Assembly: GCA_964236735.1 (NCBI GenBank)
Contig: CAXSFM010000020.1
Location: 18,903-82,902, forward strand
Reading direction: 5' to 3'
DNA: 64,000 bases
Origin: JAIVJG01 sp964236735
GTDB lineage: Bacteria > Acidobacteriota > Blastocatellia > Pyrinomonadales > Pyrinomonadaceae
Of the stretch, positions 8,114 to 16,491 are shown piece by piece. The notes below the pieces were generated by a model. It had not been told where the DNA came from. It made no database searches and was given only the letters and a program-made list of their open reading frames with translations. The first letter of the stretch is position 1. Each line of letters starts with the position of its first letter. The translations under genes were made by a program, and so were the position numbers.

Positions 8114-8148
8114 GAAAAAATCCCGGCGCGAGGTGAGCCGGGACTTTT
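8114..8148 (-). terminator. Rho-independent terminator-like hairpin downstream of mpl
   Basis: Arms at 8121-8127 and 8137-8143 (TCCCGGC and GCCGGGA) form a GC stem. On the minus strand it is followed by a run of T, the usual intrinsic terminator layout. It lies just ahead of the DICT-like gene start and about 200 bases after the mpl stop, and would end transcription from the mpl side; a short T-run on the other strand makes it potentially bidirectional. Confidence 0.6.
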
Positions 8149-8210
8149 GTAACGCTTCAAATCTTCGCGCGCGTCGCGAATTTATCGTGAAAGTGTGATG
8201 GACTGGAGAA

Positions 8211-8353
8211 GAGAAGGCAGAAAGTAGGAGGCAGGAGGCAGGAGGCAGTCAAGAGCGTTCGCCTGTTGGTCGCTGCTTATGCAACTCGCAAGAAAAGTAG
8301 AAGGCAGTTGAGCATTCAACCGGCTGCCCACTGCCTCCTGCTTTCTGCCTACT
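8211..8353. repeat. Inverted repeat of GGAGGCAG words after mpl
   Basis: The left arm (8211-8249) contains three tandem GGAGGCA units and the right arm (8324-8353) contains the complement (CTGCCTCCTGCTTTCTGCCT). The right arm reaches the mpl stop codon. Together with the 8114-8148 hairpin it fills the gap between mpl and the DICT-like gene. Confidence 0.75.
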
Positions 8354-9764
8354 GTTCTTTCAGCGCGGCGAGCAGTTTTTCGTGGATGCCGTCGAAGCCG
8401 CCGTTGGACATGACGGCCACGATGTCGCCGGGGCGCAACTGCGGCGCGAGATGCCGGACGATGGCGTCCGCGCCGTCAATGCAGTGCGCCGGTCGCTTCT
8501 TTGTCGCCGCGATTTCTGTCGTGAGTTCTTCGGTGTCGAGCAGTTCGCCGTAGAGACTTCCCCTTTCGCGCGCGAAGACGGTGGCGACGACGATGTGGTC
8601 GGCCTGCGCCAGCGCGTCCACGTAATCTTTCTGGAAGACGGCGAGACGGGAAGTGGCCGAGCGCGGCTCGAAGACGGCGAAGACGCGGCGTCCGGCGTAC
8701 TTCGTCTTGAGCGCGTGGAGCGTTTCGCGCACGGCGGTCGGGTGATGCGCGAAATCGTCTATCACGATCACGCCGCGCTCTTCGCCGCGAATCTGCATCC
8801 GCCGCTTGACGCTCTGAAAGGTGGCGAGCGCGTCTTTAATCGCCGCGCGCTCGATGCCCCACGCATCTGCGGCGACGATCACGGCGAGACAGTTGCGGAC
8901 GTTGAAGTCGCCGATGAGCGAGGTCTCGAACGTGTCCCATTCAACGCCTTCGCGGAAGACGCGAAACCGCGTGAGCGCGCCCGACGTGTAATCAATGTCG
9001 CGCGCCTGCCACTTCGCATCATCGGAAGTTCCAAAGGTTTCGAGTTGCGTGTGAAGCCGCGCGCCCATCTCCGCCACGACCTCGCGGACGGCGGGGCTGT
9101 CCCATCCCGCGACGAGACGACCATTCGAGGGCACGAGATTCATCAGCCGTCGAAAGGCGAGCTTGATGGCCGCAAGGTCTTTATAAATATCCGCGTGGTC
9201 AAACTCGATGTTGCCGACGATGGCGATTTCGGGAAGGTAGTGCATGAACTTCGGCCCTTTGTCGAAATAGGCCGTGTCGTATTCGTCGCCCTCGATGATA
9301 AAGCGGTCGCCCTCTGTGACGCGAAAGCTCGCGCCGAAATTCTGGACGAGTCCGCCGACGAGAAAGCTTGGGTTCAAGCCTCCGCGTTCCATGACCCACG
9401 TCGCGATGCTCGTCGTCGTCGTCTTGCCGTGCGTGCCCGCGACGACGAGCGAGCGTCGCCCGCGTATGAATTCTTCCTTGACCGTCTCGGCCTGCGAGCG
9501 ATAGAGCAGGCGACGATTCAAAGTCTCTTCCAACTCCGCGTTGCCGCGCGGGACGACGTTGCCGACGACGACGCAGTCGGGCGCAGGGATCAGATGCTCC
9601 GCCTTGTAGCCTTGCATGACGGGGATGCCAAGCCCTTCGAGCATCGTGGACATCGGCGGATAGACGTTTTCATCCGAGCCTGTCACTTCGTGCCCGCGCG
9701 CCTGAAGCATTCCGGCCAGAGAAGCCATCGCCGTCCCGCAGATTCCGATTAAGTGATAGTGCAT
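8349..9764 (-). CDS. mpl: UDP-N-acetylmuramate:L-alanyl-gamma-D-glutamyl-meso-diaminopimelate ligase
   Basis: The 471-residue product begins MHYHLIGICGTAMASLAGML, the signature start of Mpl (and MurC) ligases, and has the Mur-ligase ATP loop GTHGKTTTT, the FIIEGDEYDTAYFDKGPKF segment that separates Mpl from MurC, and VIDDFAHHPTAVRETL in the C-terminal domain. Mpl joins recovered murein tripeptide to UDP-MurNAc in peptidoglycan recycling. I chose the ATG at 9764: an in-frame start at 9830 would add 22 residues encoded by an intergenic repeat, before the conserved nucleotide-binding start. No other murein genes adjoin. Confidence 0.93.
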   Translation of the reverse strand: MHYHLIGICGTAMASLAGMLQARGHEVTGSDENVYPPMSTMLEGLGIPVMQGYKAEHLIPAPDCVVVGNVVPRGNAELEETLNRRLLYRSQAETVKEEFIRGRRSLVVAGTHGKTTTTSIATWVMERGGLNPSFLVGGLVQNFGASFRVTEGDRFIIEGDEYDTAYFDKGPKFMHYLPEIAIVGNIEFDHADIYKDLAAIKLAFRRLMNLVPSNGRLVAGWDSPAVREVVAEMGARLHTQLETFGTSDDAKWQARDIDYTSGALTRFRVFREGVEWDTFETSLIGDFNVRNCLAVIVAADAWGIERAAIKDALATFQSVKRRMQIRGEERGVIVIDDFAHHPTAVRETLHALKTKYAGRRVFAVFEPRSATSRLAVFQKDYVDALAQADHIVVATVFARERGSLYGELLDTEELTTEIAATKKRPAHCIDGADAIVRHLAPQLRPGDIVAVMSNGGFDGIHEKLLAALKEQ

Positions 9765-9769
9765 AAGAA

Positions 9770-9848
9770 AAGTGATGAGTGATGAGTGATGAGTGATGAG
9801 TGAAAAGCTGTTTTCCAACTTGTCGCTCATTGCTAGTCACTGGTCACT
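9770..9848. repeat. Tandem GTGATGA words between the histidine-kinase gene and mpl
   Basis: GATGAGT-type words are repeated in tandem from 9771 to about 9803, followed after about 25 bases by partly complementary TAGTCACTGGTCACTT. The distal part encodes the last residues (VTSD) and the TAG stop of the histidine-kinase gene. It is an imperfect member of the short-word hairpin family. Confidence 0.7.
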
Positions 9849-11185
9849 TTGTCTGCCACAGGAATAGTGAAAGAAAATGTTGAGCCTTGACCTAGCTCAG
9901 ACTTGACTTCGATTTTGCCGCCGTGCAGTTCGACGAGTTGGCGCGTGATGTAGAGGCCGAGGCCGGTTCCTTTCTCGTTGCGCGTGGCGCGCGAGCGTGC
10001 CTGCTCGAATTTATCGAAGAGGCGCGCGAGGTCGTCGGGCGCGATGCCGACGCCGTCATCTGTGATTGAGACGCGCAGGAATGCGCCCGCACGTTCCGCG
10101 TTGATCTCGACGTGCCCGCCTTTGGGCGTGAACTTCAGCGCGTTCGAGAGCAGGTTGACGAGGATGCGCCGGAACTTCGCGCGGTCGGCGAGAATCGGCG
10201 GCAAGTCGTCGGGAATTTTTTCGACGAGCGTGATATCTTTCTCTCGCGCCAGAGGCGACATCGTCTCGTGCGACTCGGAGACGAGCGCGCGCAAATCCGT
10301 CGCGGTCAGGTCGAGGCGCAACGTTCCCGATTCGAGCTTGGAGGCGTCGAGCAGATCGTTGACGAGTTCGATGAGGCTCTGCGTGTTGCGCTCCATCATC
10401 GTCACCATGTTCTTCTGCTCCGCAGTCAAATCGCCGAGCCGACCCGAAGTGAAGAAGTTGATGACGCCGCTAATCACCGTCAGCGGCGAGCGCAAATCGT
10501 GCGTCGTGAGGGCGAGAAATTCCTCTTTCATGTCGGACAACTCGCGCAGCTTGGCGTTGGCGTCGTTCAACTCGACGTTGCTCGCTTCGAGCTTGCTGTT
10601 GAGACGCTCCAACTCTTCGCGCTTCTCTTCCAACTCGCCGAGCACGGCGACGAGTTCCTTGTTCTGTCTGGACAACTCTTCGACGGCGGAATCGTCAACG
10701 TCCTTCTTGACGAAGAGACGCAGTTCGTCGAGCCGCTCCTTTACCTTCGCGGCTTCGGTGGGCGGCAGCCATTTGATGACCGTGACGCGCGTGCCCTCGT
10801 GCGGCTGCGACGCGATGTCGAATTCATCCATCAAGCGGCGCGTGCCCGTCAGCCCGACGCCCATCCCCGTCGCCGAGCGATAGCTGCCGCGAATTATCGC
10901 TTGCAGTCGTTCCTCTTCGATGCCGGGGCCGTCGTCGCGCGCGATGACTTGCAGCCCCGCGGTGTTCATGCCGCGCTCTGCGACGGCCAGAGTGATCGCG
11001 CCAGTGCGCGCGTATTCATAAATATTGCGTGTCAACTCGGAGACGGCGGTCGTAATCTTGATCGTCGTCGTTGAATCAAAACCCATCTCGCGCGCCAGTG
11101 CGCGCACGCGCTCCCGCACCTTCACGATGTCGGCCTCGCGCCGCACGTAGATGTCACCGAGTCGCGTGATGTTGATGCGTTGCAT
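9833..11185 (-). CDS. Fusion of RsbT-like ATPase with a histidine kinase
   Basis: Residues 1-145 are an RsbT/anti-sigma-type GHKL ATPase with N-box ELTRNIYEYA, G1 box DDGPGI and G2 region GMGVGLTGTRRLMDEF. Residues 150-222 are a long charged coiled coil (EELEEKREELERLNSKLEAS). Residues 223-290 hold a HisKA domain with phospho-acceptor His in THDLRSPLTVISG. Residues 330-445 are a second GHKL ATPase with N-box NLLSNALKFTP, G1 DDGVGI, F-box FDKFEQ and G2 GTGLGLYI. No transmembrane segment is seen, so it is cytosolic. It is the last stressosome gene before mpl. By analogy with RsbT released from RsbRS complexes, the first domain may couple the stressosome to histidine-kinase output; that is an inference. 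No response regulator adjoins. Confidence 0.85.
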   Translation of the reverse strand: MQRINITRLGDIYVRREADIVKVRERVRALAREMGFDSTTTIKITTAVSELTRNIYEYARTGAITLAVAERGMNTAGLQVIARDDGPGIEEERLQAIIRGSYRSATGMGVGLTGTRRLMDEFDIASQPHEGTRVTVIKWLPPTEAAKVKERLDELRLFVKKDVDDSAVEELSRQNKELVAVLGELEEKREELERLNSKLEASNVELNDANAKLRELSDMKEEFLALTTHDLRSPLTVISGVINFFTSGRLGDLTAEQKNMVTMMERNTQSLIELVNDLLDASKLESGTLRLDLTATDLRALVSESHETMSPLAREKDITLVEKIPDDLPPILADRAKFRRILVNLLSNALKFTPKGGHVEINAERAGAFLRVSITDDGVGIAPDDLARLFDKFEQARSRATRNEKGTGLGLYITRQLVELHGGKIEVKSELGQGSTFSFTIPVADKVTSD

Positions 11186-11188
11186 AAG

Positions 11189-11295
11189 AGTTCAAAGTTC
11201 AAGATTCAAAGTTCAAAGTTTGATGTTTGAGGCGCGAGATTCAAAGTTGAGAGCGAGGCTTTCGACTTTGAACCTTAAACTTTGAACTTTGAACT
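11189..11295. repeat. Inverted repeat of GTTCAAAG words
   Basis: Left arm 11189-11220 (repeated TTCAAAG words) pairs with right arm 11264-11295 (repeated CTTTGAA words), with about 43 bases between. It occupies the gap between the phosphatase fusion and the histidine-kinase gene, touching the phosphatase stop codon. Confidence 0.85.
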
Positions 11296-12391
11296 AACTG
11301 ACGACGAGGACGGTCGCGTCGTCTGTGTCGCGACCGTAGTCGCGCATCAGTATGCCGGCGAGCAGTTGCGGGTCTTTCATGGTCAAACCCGGATACGAAG
11401 CGATGTCCCACGTCGTGCTCAGTCCGTCGCTCGCCAGTACGAAGCGGACTCCCTCAGTCCATTTGTACGGCCAGACGCGGATGCTTGAGACGCGCGCGCC
11501 GAACGTGCCGTTGCTCGGAATGGGACGCGCCGGCTCCGGCGAGCCGAAGACGCGCACTTCCACATTTCCGACACCTGCGTAATAAAAAGCCTCGCGCTTT
11601 TTGTCCACGATGATCGCGCCGATGACCGCGCCGCGCGTGGGACGGAGCGCGTCATGCGCCGCCCACAAAATTTCGTCGAGCGGCTCGCCCGTCCAACGCT
11701 CGAAAGTGCCGACGGCGGCATCGGACGCTTCGCGCGCGCCGCGACCGTGTCCGAGTCCGTCAATCACGGCGTAGAGCGTGCGGCCTTTGTGCTCGCGGAC
11801 GAAATAAGAATCGCCGATCACGTCTTCGCCCTTGCGCGGCCTGCTCCACACTCCAACGCGCGATGACGACGCCGTCGGCGTCACCGACATGCTCAACGCT
11901 TGCTCTTCCGCGTCGCGCGCGGCGGCGACTGCTGAAGCGACCCACTTGCGACCCACGAGCGCCATGCCGTGCGTCGTGCGCCGCGAGTTCGTCAAACGTC
12001 TGGTGTGGCCGCGCGTGGTCGAGTAAGCGTCGAACTCATCCAACAGGCGGCGCATCGTGCCGAAGCCCGCGCCGAGTCCGCCGCCCGTCGAGACTCCGTC
12101 GCGCGCCGCGCGTTCGAGGTCGTCAATGCCCGGCCCCTTGTCCCAGTAAAAAATCTCCAGCCCCGGCGCTTCAACTTCACTGACGCCGCGCGTCAACGTC
12201 GTCGTCCAGTGCAGGCAGCCGCCGCCCGCCGCATAGCGCACGGCGTTGGTTCCGATTTCCTGCACGACGATGTCGAGTTGCGCCAACTCCGCGTCGCTGA
12301 AATTCAACTCCGCCGCCAGCCGATGCACGCCGCGCCGCGCCGCGCCGACCTGCGTCTCATCGTTGATGCTGTGTGAATGAAATTCTCGCAC
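11294..12391 (-). CDS. RsbT-like ATPase fused to RsbX/SpoIIE-type phosphatase
   Basis: Residues 1-135 are a GHKL ATPase of the RsbT type, with N-box VVQEIGTNAVRYA, G1 YWDKGPGI and G2 GGLGAGFGTMRRLLDEF. Residues 185-365 are a PP2C/SpoIIE-like phosphatase with metal-binding segments GEDVIGDSYF and AVIDGLGHGRGAREASDAA, ASDGLS, and a terminal DDATVLVVS. In Bacillus the kinase RsbT and phosphatase RsbX are separate and act in opposite directions on the stressosome proteins RsbR and RsbS; here a degenerate or full kinase-like domain and the phosphatase are one chain. It follows rsbT on the same strand, separated by a hairpin repeat. A resetting phosphatase is the likely role. Confidence 0.85.
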   Translation of the reverse strand: MREFHSHSINDETQVGAARRGVHRLAAELNFSDAELAQLDIVVQEIGTNAVRYAAGGGCLHWTTTLTRGVSEVEAPGLEIFYWDKGPGIDDLERAARDGVSTGGGLGAGFGTMRRLLDEFDAYSTTRGHTRRLTNSRRTTHGMALVGRKWVASAVAAARDAEEQALSMSVTPTASSSRVGVWSRPRKGEDVIGDSYFVREHKGRTLYAVIDGLGHGRGAREASDAAVGTFERWTGEPLDEILWAAHDALRPTRGAVIGAIIVDKKREAFYYAGVGNVEVRVFGSPEPARPIPSNGTFGARVSSIRVWPYKWTEGVRFVLASDGLSTTWDIASYPGLTMKDPQLLAGILMRDYGRDTDDATVLVVS

Positions 12392-12398
12392 AAAAAAA

Positions 12399-12470
12399 GG
12401 GACGTGGGACAGGAGGCGGGGGACAGAAAGAGAGGCGGCTTTGACCGACCCCTGTCCCCTGTCCCCTGAC
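12399..12470. repeat. Inverted repeat of GGGGACAG words
   Basis: Left arm 12399-12426 (GGGACGTGGGACAGGAGG and onward) pairs with right arm 12448-12469 (CCCCTGTCCCCTGTCCCCT). It lies between rsbT and the phosphatase fusion and is another short-word hairpin. Confidence 0.8.
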
Positions 12471-12869
12471 TTAGAGCCAGCGCACGATTGTCACGCGCGT
12501 GCCTTGCCCGACGATGGACTCGATCTGGAAATCGTCCACGAGACGTTTAGAGCCGGGCAAGCCTTTGCCGAGTCCGCCGCCGGTCGTGAAGCCGTCGCGC
12601 ATGGCGGCGTTGATGTCTGGAATGCCGGGGCCTGTGTCCTCGAAGATAAGACGCAATCCTGTGCGCCCGCGCGCGTCTTCGGTTGGTTGAGCGATCATGC
12701 GACCTCGCGTGCCGTACTTGATGACGTTGCGCGCCAACTCCGACGCCACCGTCGCGAAGCGCGTCTGGTCAATCAGACGAAAGCCGAGCGCGGCGGCCAT
12801 CGCGCGCGCTTCGTTGCGTGCGGCGGAAATATCCTGCTCGCGCTCAAGTGCGATTGATCTGCTCGGCAA
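12471..12869 (-). CDS. rsbT: Stressosome serine/threonine kinase RsbT
   Basis: The 132-residue GHKL kinase matches RsbT throughout: N-box ATVASELARNVIKYG, G1 FEDTGPGIPDI, and G2 GGGLGKGLPGSKRLVDDF. RsbT phosphorylates Ser/Thr on the STAS domains of RsbS and RsbR, then leaves the complex to activate a downstream partner. Its start lies inside the end of rsbS (26-base overlap), so the two are translationally coupled, as is usual for this pair. Confidence 0.93.
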   Translation of the reverse strand: MPSRSIALEREQDISAARNEARAMAAALGFRLIDQTRFATVASELARNVIKYGTRGRMIAQPTEDARGRTGLRLIFEDTGPGIPDINAAMRDGFTTGGGLGKGLPGSKRLVDDFQIESIVGQGTRVTIVRWL

Positions 12870-13281
12870 ACGCGCTCCAATCTCCCTGCGTTACCTCGTC
12901 GTCGCCACTCTCGCCGATGCCGAACTCGTCACGCAGCAGCCGGATGCCTTCGTCCACGTTCAGCACTGTGTCCACGCCGCGCAGTTCGAGGCCGAGTTCG
13001 ACAAGCGTGATGGCGACCGCCGGCTGCATCCCGACGACGACCGTGCGCGCGTCCATGATGCGCGCCATCGCTGCGATGTCCGAGAGCACGCGCCCGATGA
13101 ATGAATCAACCATCTCCAGCAGAGAGATGTCTATCAAGACGCCGCGCGCGCCCGTGCGTTCCAGTTCGGTGAGGATGCGTTCCTGCAAGTGCATCACCGT
13201 CTGGTCGTCCATGTCCACCTGAATCGGCACGATCAGCACGCGGCCAACCTTCAAAATCGGAATGCGTTGCAAGCCGTCCAT
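12844..13281 (-). CDS. rsbS: Stressosome antagonist RsbS (STAS domain)
   Basis: This is a single-domain STAS protein starting IPILKVGRVLIVPIQVDMDD. The expected RsbT target is Ser60 in IDISLLEMVDSFIGRVL, matching the conserved DSF site of RsbS. An AGGAGA ribosome-binding site precedes the ATG. At 145 residues it is slightly longer than the Bacillus protein because of an acidic C-terminal tail that overlaps rsbT. In known systems RsbS and RsbR form the stressosome core that holds RsbT. Confidence 0.93.
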   Translation of the reverse strand: MDGLQRIPILKVGRVLIVPIQVDMDDQTVMHLQERILTELERTGARGVLIDISLLEMVDSFIGRVLSDIAAMARIMDARTVVVGMQPAVAITLVELGLELRGVDTVLNVDEGIRLLRDEFGIGESGDDEVTQGDWSAFAEQINRT

Positions 13282-13324
13282 CAGCGTTCGTCTCCTGTCG
13301 GGAAATTAGCGGATTGCTCGTCCT

Positions 13325-14311
13325 TCAACGCTTGTCGCGCTGCTTGTTGTCTTCGTTGATGTTCGCGATCTGCTCGGCGAGCCGCGCCGTGGTGGAGTTG
13401 CTCGCGTCGCTGTTGCTCGACATCTGCGCCAGCGCCTTCGTCGAGACGACGGCACGCCCGCTCATCTCAAGCGCGAGCTTGATACCGTCCGACATCTGCG
13501 CGCGCGTGGTGATCTGCGTCAGGTCTATGCCCAGTTGCACCATCGTCTGCGCGATAGCGGGCGAGACTCCGGTCAGGATGCAGCGCGCGCCCATCAGACG
13601 CGCCGCCGTCACGGTTTTGATGAGATGGTTGGCGACGAGCGTGTCCATCGTGCGGACGCCGGTGATGTCGAGGATGGCGATGGTCGAGCTGGTCTCGACG
13701 ATTTTTTGCAGTAAGGCTTCCATCATCATCTGCGCGCGGCGCGAGTCGAGCGTGCCGATGATGGGGAGCGTCAGAATCTTGTCCCAGACTTTGATGACGG
13801 GCGTCGAGAGTTCGAGCATGTCCGCGCGTTGCTGCCGGATAATCTCCTCGCGCGAGCGGATGAAATTCTCGACCATCACGAGTCCCATTCTATCGAGCAG
13901 TTTCGTGAAGTAGTTCATCTCGCGCACGAGCGCGTCAGAGATGGTCTCGAAGTCTTCCGCAAGGAGCGGCATGACGACGTTACGCAGCGACAGGATATAA
14001 GTCGCGTTCTCGGCGGGCGTGTAGCCCTTGACGGCGCGCATGTGCGAAATCTCGTTGAGGTAGGCGCGGATGTCGTCGAAGGCGGGATCGTTGAAGTCCG
14101 CCTCGCCCGCCACGCTGATGGCCTGCGCCAGCATCTCGATGAGTTGGCGCGATTGCTGCCGCAAAACGTCTTTGGAAATCAACTCGTCGCGAAACTCGTC
14201 TGCTTCCAGACGCTCCGCGATCCAGAGATTGAGAATCTCATCACGGCGCGTCGAGAGCAGTTTGGCGATGCGCCGCGGGTCGGGTGTATGTGAAGCGTTG
14301 TCGTCCGCCAT
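13325..14311 (-). CDS. rsbR: Stressosome scaffold RsbR-family protein
   Basis: The N-terminal half (to about residue 165) is an all-helical RsbR sensor-like domain, beginning with RIAKLLSTRRDEILNLWIAE and with no haem-binding pattern I can identify. The C-terminal half is a STAS domain with both expected RsbT target threonines: T224 in the TMDT segment and T256 in AIAQT. I chose ATG at 14311 because AGAGGA sits just upstream; an in-frame start 30 bases earlier lacks a good site. The gene leads the run rsbR-rsbS-rsbT-phosphatase-kinase. The signal it senses cannot be told from the sequence. Confidence 0.88.
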   Translation of the reverse strand: MADDNASHTPDPRRIAKLLSTRRDEILNLWIAERLEADEFRDELISKDVLRQQSRQLIEMLAQAISVAGEADFNDPAFDDIRAYLNEISHMRAVKGYTPAENATYILSLRNVVMPLLAEDFETISDALVREMNYFTKLLDRMGLVMVENFIRSREEIIRQQRADMLELSTPVIKVWDKILTLPIIGTLDSRRAQMMMEALLQKIVETSSTIAILDITGVRTMDTLVANHLIKTVTAARLMGARCILTGVSPAIAQTMVQLGIDLTQITTRAQMSDGIKLALEMSGRAVVSTKALAQMSSNSDASNSTTARLAEQIANINEDNKQRDKR

Positions 14312-14580
14312 CTTAAGTCCTCTGCGGAATCGCACCGTCATGGTTGTCGGCGGCGCGCCCGGGTTTCATCATGTTGCCGGAAAAGTTAAAGGTAAAAGTA
14401 TTGCAGGGCGTGTGAAACTCGCACGCTCATCTTAGCATCGCGGCGGCGAAAAGCAACTTGGACTTTGTGGAGAGAGTGTGTCTGCCGCGATGACGAAAGC
14501 GAGAGACGTTGAGACGCGGATGAGTCAGCGAAACGCACGCGCCATAACGAAGATGAGAGTATCAGCGCAGCGCTGTATCT
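14312..14580. other. Intergenic region upstream of rsbR
   Basis: These 269 bases hold no convincing gene. They separate herA and rsbR on the same strand and probably carry the stressosome operon promoter, but I could not pick a confident -35/-10 pair. Confidence 0.5.
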
Positions 14581-16293
14581 TCAAATCTGGAAGCCGCCGA
14601 CCTTCTCGATTTTTTTCTGTTTGGCCGATGGGCCGGCGATGATGGCGTCGTCCTGCTCGCGGTGCTGGCGCTCGTCCGCCGTGTGCCATTTGGCCCACAC
14701 GGCAGGCGCGTCGAAAGTCTCGCCGCCGTGTTGCGTGATGCGCTCGCGGACGCGGCACATGACGGGCGTGTTGACGCCGACGCCGGAGATGACGGCCTGT
14801 CCTTTCGTCAGCGCGGGAAGTTCGGCGAGCAGTTGCCGTCCTGCGCCCTCGACGGATTTCGCCACCGTGTCCTGATCCACAGGGTTGACGATTCGCATGA
14901 TGATTTGCGTCATGCACTGCGAGAGCACGTCTTGATCGAGCTTGCCGGGTCTTTGCGTGATGAGGCCGATGCCGACGCCGAACTTGCGACCTTCGGAAAG
15001 TATTTGCTTGAGGATATTAGTCGAGACGACGGTCTGCCCGGCAGGTGCGAAACGATGCGCCTCTTCCAGCAAAGTGAAGACCGGATAGGGAAGATAGCTG
15101 TCGCCGTGCGGTTCGGCCTCGCCGCGCACGGTGGAGACGCGCGCTTTGTTGGCGCGGCGCAGGAGCGTGGCGACGACGACCTGCTGCTCGTTCTGCTCGA
15201 TGTCGGAGAGTTGCAGGACGGTGCAGCGACCGGGACGAAACAACTCGTTGAGCGGGATGTGTTCGTTGTCGGAAAAGATGGAGCCGGGCTTGTCGAAGCG
15301 ATTGTCGAGCCGCCACAGCAGACCGTCAATCGAGCTTGAGTTACCGCTTGAGTTGCCACGCCCGTCGTCTTCGCCATACTTTTCTTCGAGCACCGCGTCG
15401 CGCAAATCGTGATAGCCCCAAAGCCCACGCGCGCCGCGCTCGCTCGCCGTCAGACGACGGAAAGCCTGTGCGAGAAAGTGCAGCATCTTGTCCGAAGTGC
15501 CTTCGGGCAAAAGATATTTCACGTCCGCCTCGGTCAGAGAAGAGAAGCGCACCTTGACGCGCTCGTGCGTGAAAATTTTGACCTCCGGGCGATAGCCGTC
15601 CGTCGCGTGTCGAAAGCGCGCGTCGTCCTCAATCGAGCGCAGCGTGTCGTACTCGCCGTGCGGGTCAACGATCAGCACAGACGCGCGGTTGTGCGGCATC
15701 ATCAACTCTTCGACGAGCACGCCCGCCGTATAACTTTTGCCCGATCCGGTCGAAGCGAGGATGGCGAGATGCGTCGAGACGACATCTTTAATCGAGAGCA
15801 CAATGGGCACTTCGCCCGCCTCGCGCGTCAGCAAACTTCCGACGTGCGCCGAGCCGACTTCGCCTTCGTGTCGCGACGAGAGCACGTTCGAGAGCGTCTC
15901 GGACGAAGCGAGAAAAACTCCATCGCCCGGTTGCGGCGGAATGCGCGGGTTGACGAAATCGCCGAGACGACTGCTGAAGTAACCGATGGTCTCGACCGTG
16001 ATTTCGTACAACTCGCAGCCCTCGCCGTCGAGTCCGATGAGCGCGGAGACGATTGACGGCGGCGTCTCAGGGTCGGAGAGAAAAGTGTCGGGCAGGTTCC
16101 GCACCAGCCGCCTCTGCGTGATGTTGCCGATGATGCGCCGCTCGTCCGCGCCGTCCCGCGCCGTGTAATAGACGAACTCGCCAATGCGCGCGCGGCGATT
16201 ATCCGCCGTGATAAAAATATATTCGTGCGGCAACTCGCCCGGCCCCTTGACCGTGCCCGTGAGCGCGTCTGTTGTATGGCTTTTTTCTTCCAT
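14581..16293 (-). CDS. herA: HerA-type FtsK/HerA ATPase
   Basis: The 570-residue protein has the HerA N-terminal barrel (about 1-160), Walker A ASTGSGKSYTAG (about 180-190), Walker B VLIVDPHGEYD, a second acidic segment FTLLEEAHRFAP, the sensor/Gln region GLITQRPGKL and an arginine-rich C-terminus. HerA ATPases form hexameric DNA translocases, working with the NurA nuclease in DNA end resection or with other effectors in phage-defence pairs. No nurA, Sir2 or other known nuclease gene adjoins. Upstream on the same strand, 25 bases away, ends a coding-like extension of an unknown AT-richer gene, so the two may be one transcript. Codon use here is GC-rich like the rest of the genome. Confidence 0.9.
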   Translation of the reverse strand: MEEKSHTTDALTGTVKGPGELPHEYIFITADNRRARIGEFVYYTARDGADERRIIGNITQRRLVRNLPDTFLSDPETPPSIVSALIGLDGEGCELYEITVETIGYFSSRLGDFVNPRIPPQPGDGVFLASSETLSNVLSSRHEGEVGSAHVGSLLTREAGEVPIVLSIKDVVSTHLAILASTGSGKSYTAGVLVEELMMPHNRASVLIVDPHGEYDTLRSIEDDARFRHATDGYRPEVKIFTHERVKVRFSSLTEADVKYLLPEGTSDKMLHFLAQAFRRLTASERGARGLWGYHDLRDAVLEEKYGEDDGRGNSSGNSSSIDGLLWRLDNRFDKPGSIFSDNEHIPLNELFRPGRCTVLQLSDIEQNEQQVVVATLLRRANKARVSTVRGEAEPHGDSYLPYPVFTLLEEAHRFAPAGQTVVSTNILKQILSEGRKFGVGIGLITQRPGKLDQDVLSQCMTQIIMRIVNPVDQDTVAKSVEGAGRQLLAELPALTKGQAVISGVGVNTPVMCRVRERITQHGGETFDAPAVWAKWHTADERQHREQDDAIIAGPSAKQKKIEKVGGFQI

Positions 16294-16317
16294 GCAATGC
16301 TCTGATTACTTTGTTTT

Positions 16318-16491
16318 CTACTCGGCTTTATCTTCTTGATCTGGCGGCTTTCCAAATTTATCGTCAATAAAGAATGTCATCCTTAAGGCGAATAATTCCA
16401 CTGACTCGATAATAGTGATTACGCCATCAAGAGCTTTTGACTGTCGGTGAGTGGCTTTGTTTAATTCCTTAGTAATGTTTTGATTCCGTAT
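16318..16491 (-). pseudogene. In-frame extension of the upstream gene after a TAA stop
   Basis: Directly after the TAA at 16492-16494, the same frame stays open for 57 codons to a TAG at 16318-16320. The translation (IRNQNITKELNKATHRQSKA and onward, ending KPPDQEDKAE) reads like a helical continuation of the preceding protein, with no internal Met before the middle and no ribosome-binding site. The simplest reading is that the TAA is a premature stop from mutation or base error and the original protein was about 431 residues, ending 24 bases before the herA start. A natural stop followed by chance open frame is less likely but possible. Confidence 0.6.

Noticed and set aside
8382..9752. 456-codon plus-strand open frame opposite mpl
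   Set aside because: Low-complexity charged translation without motifs; the minus strand encodes a full-length Mpl with all catalytic motifs.
9765..9830. 22-residue N-terminal extension of Mpl
   Set aside because: It is encoded by the intergenic repeat and precedes the conserved MHYHLIGICGTA start of the family.
11189..11295. Possible CRISPR array from repeated TTCAAAG units
   Set aside because: The units are 7-9 bases, arranged in two complementary arms with no unique spacers and no cas genes.
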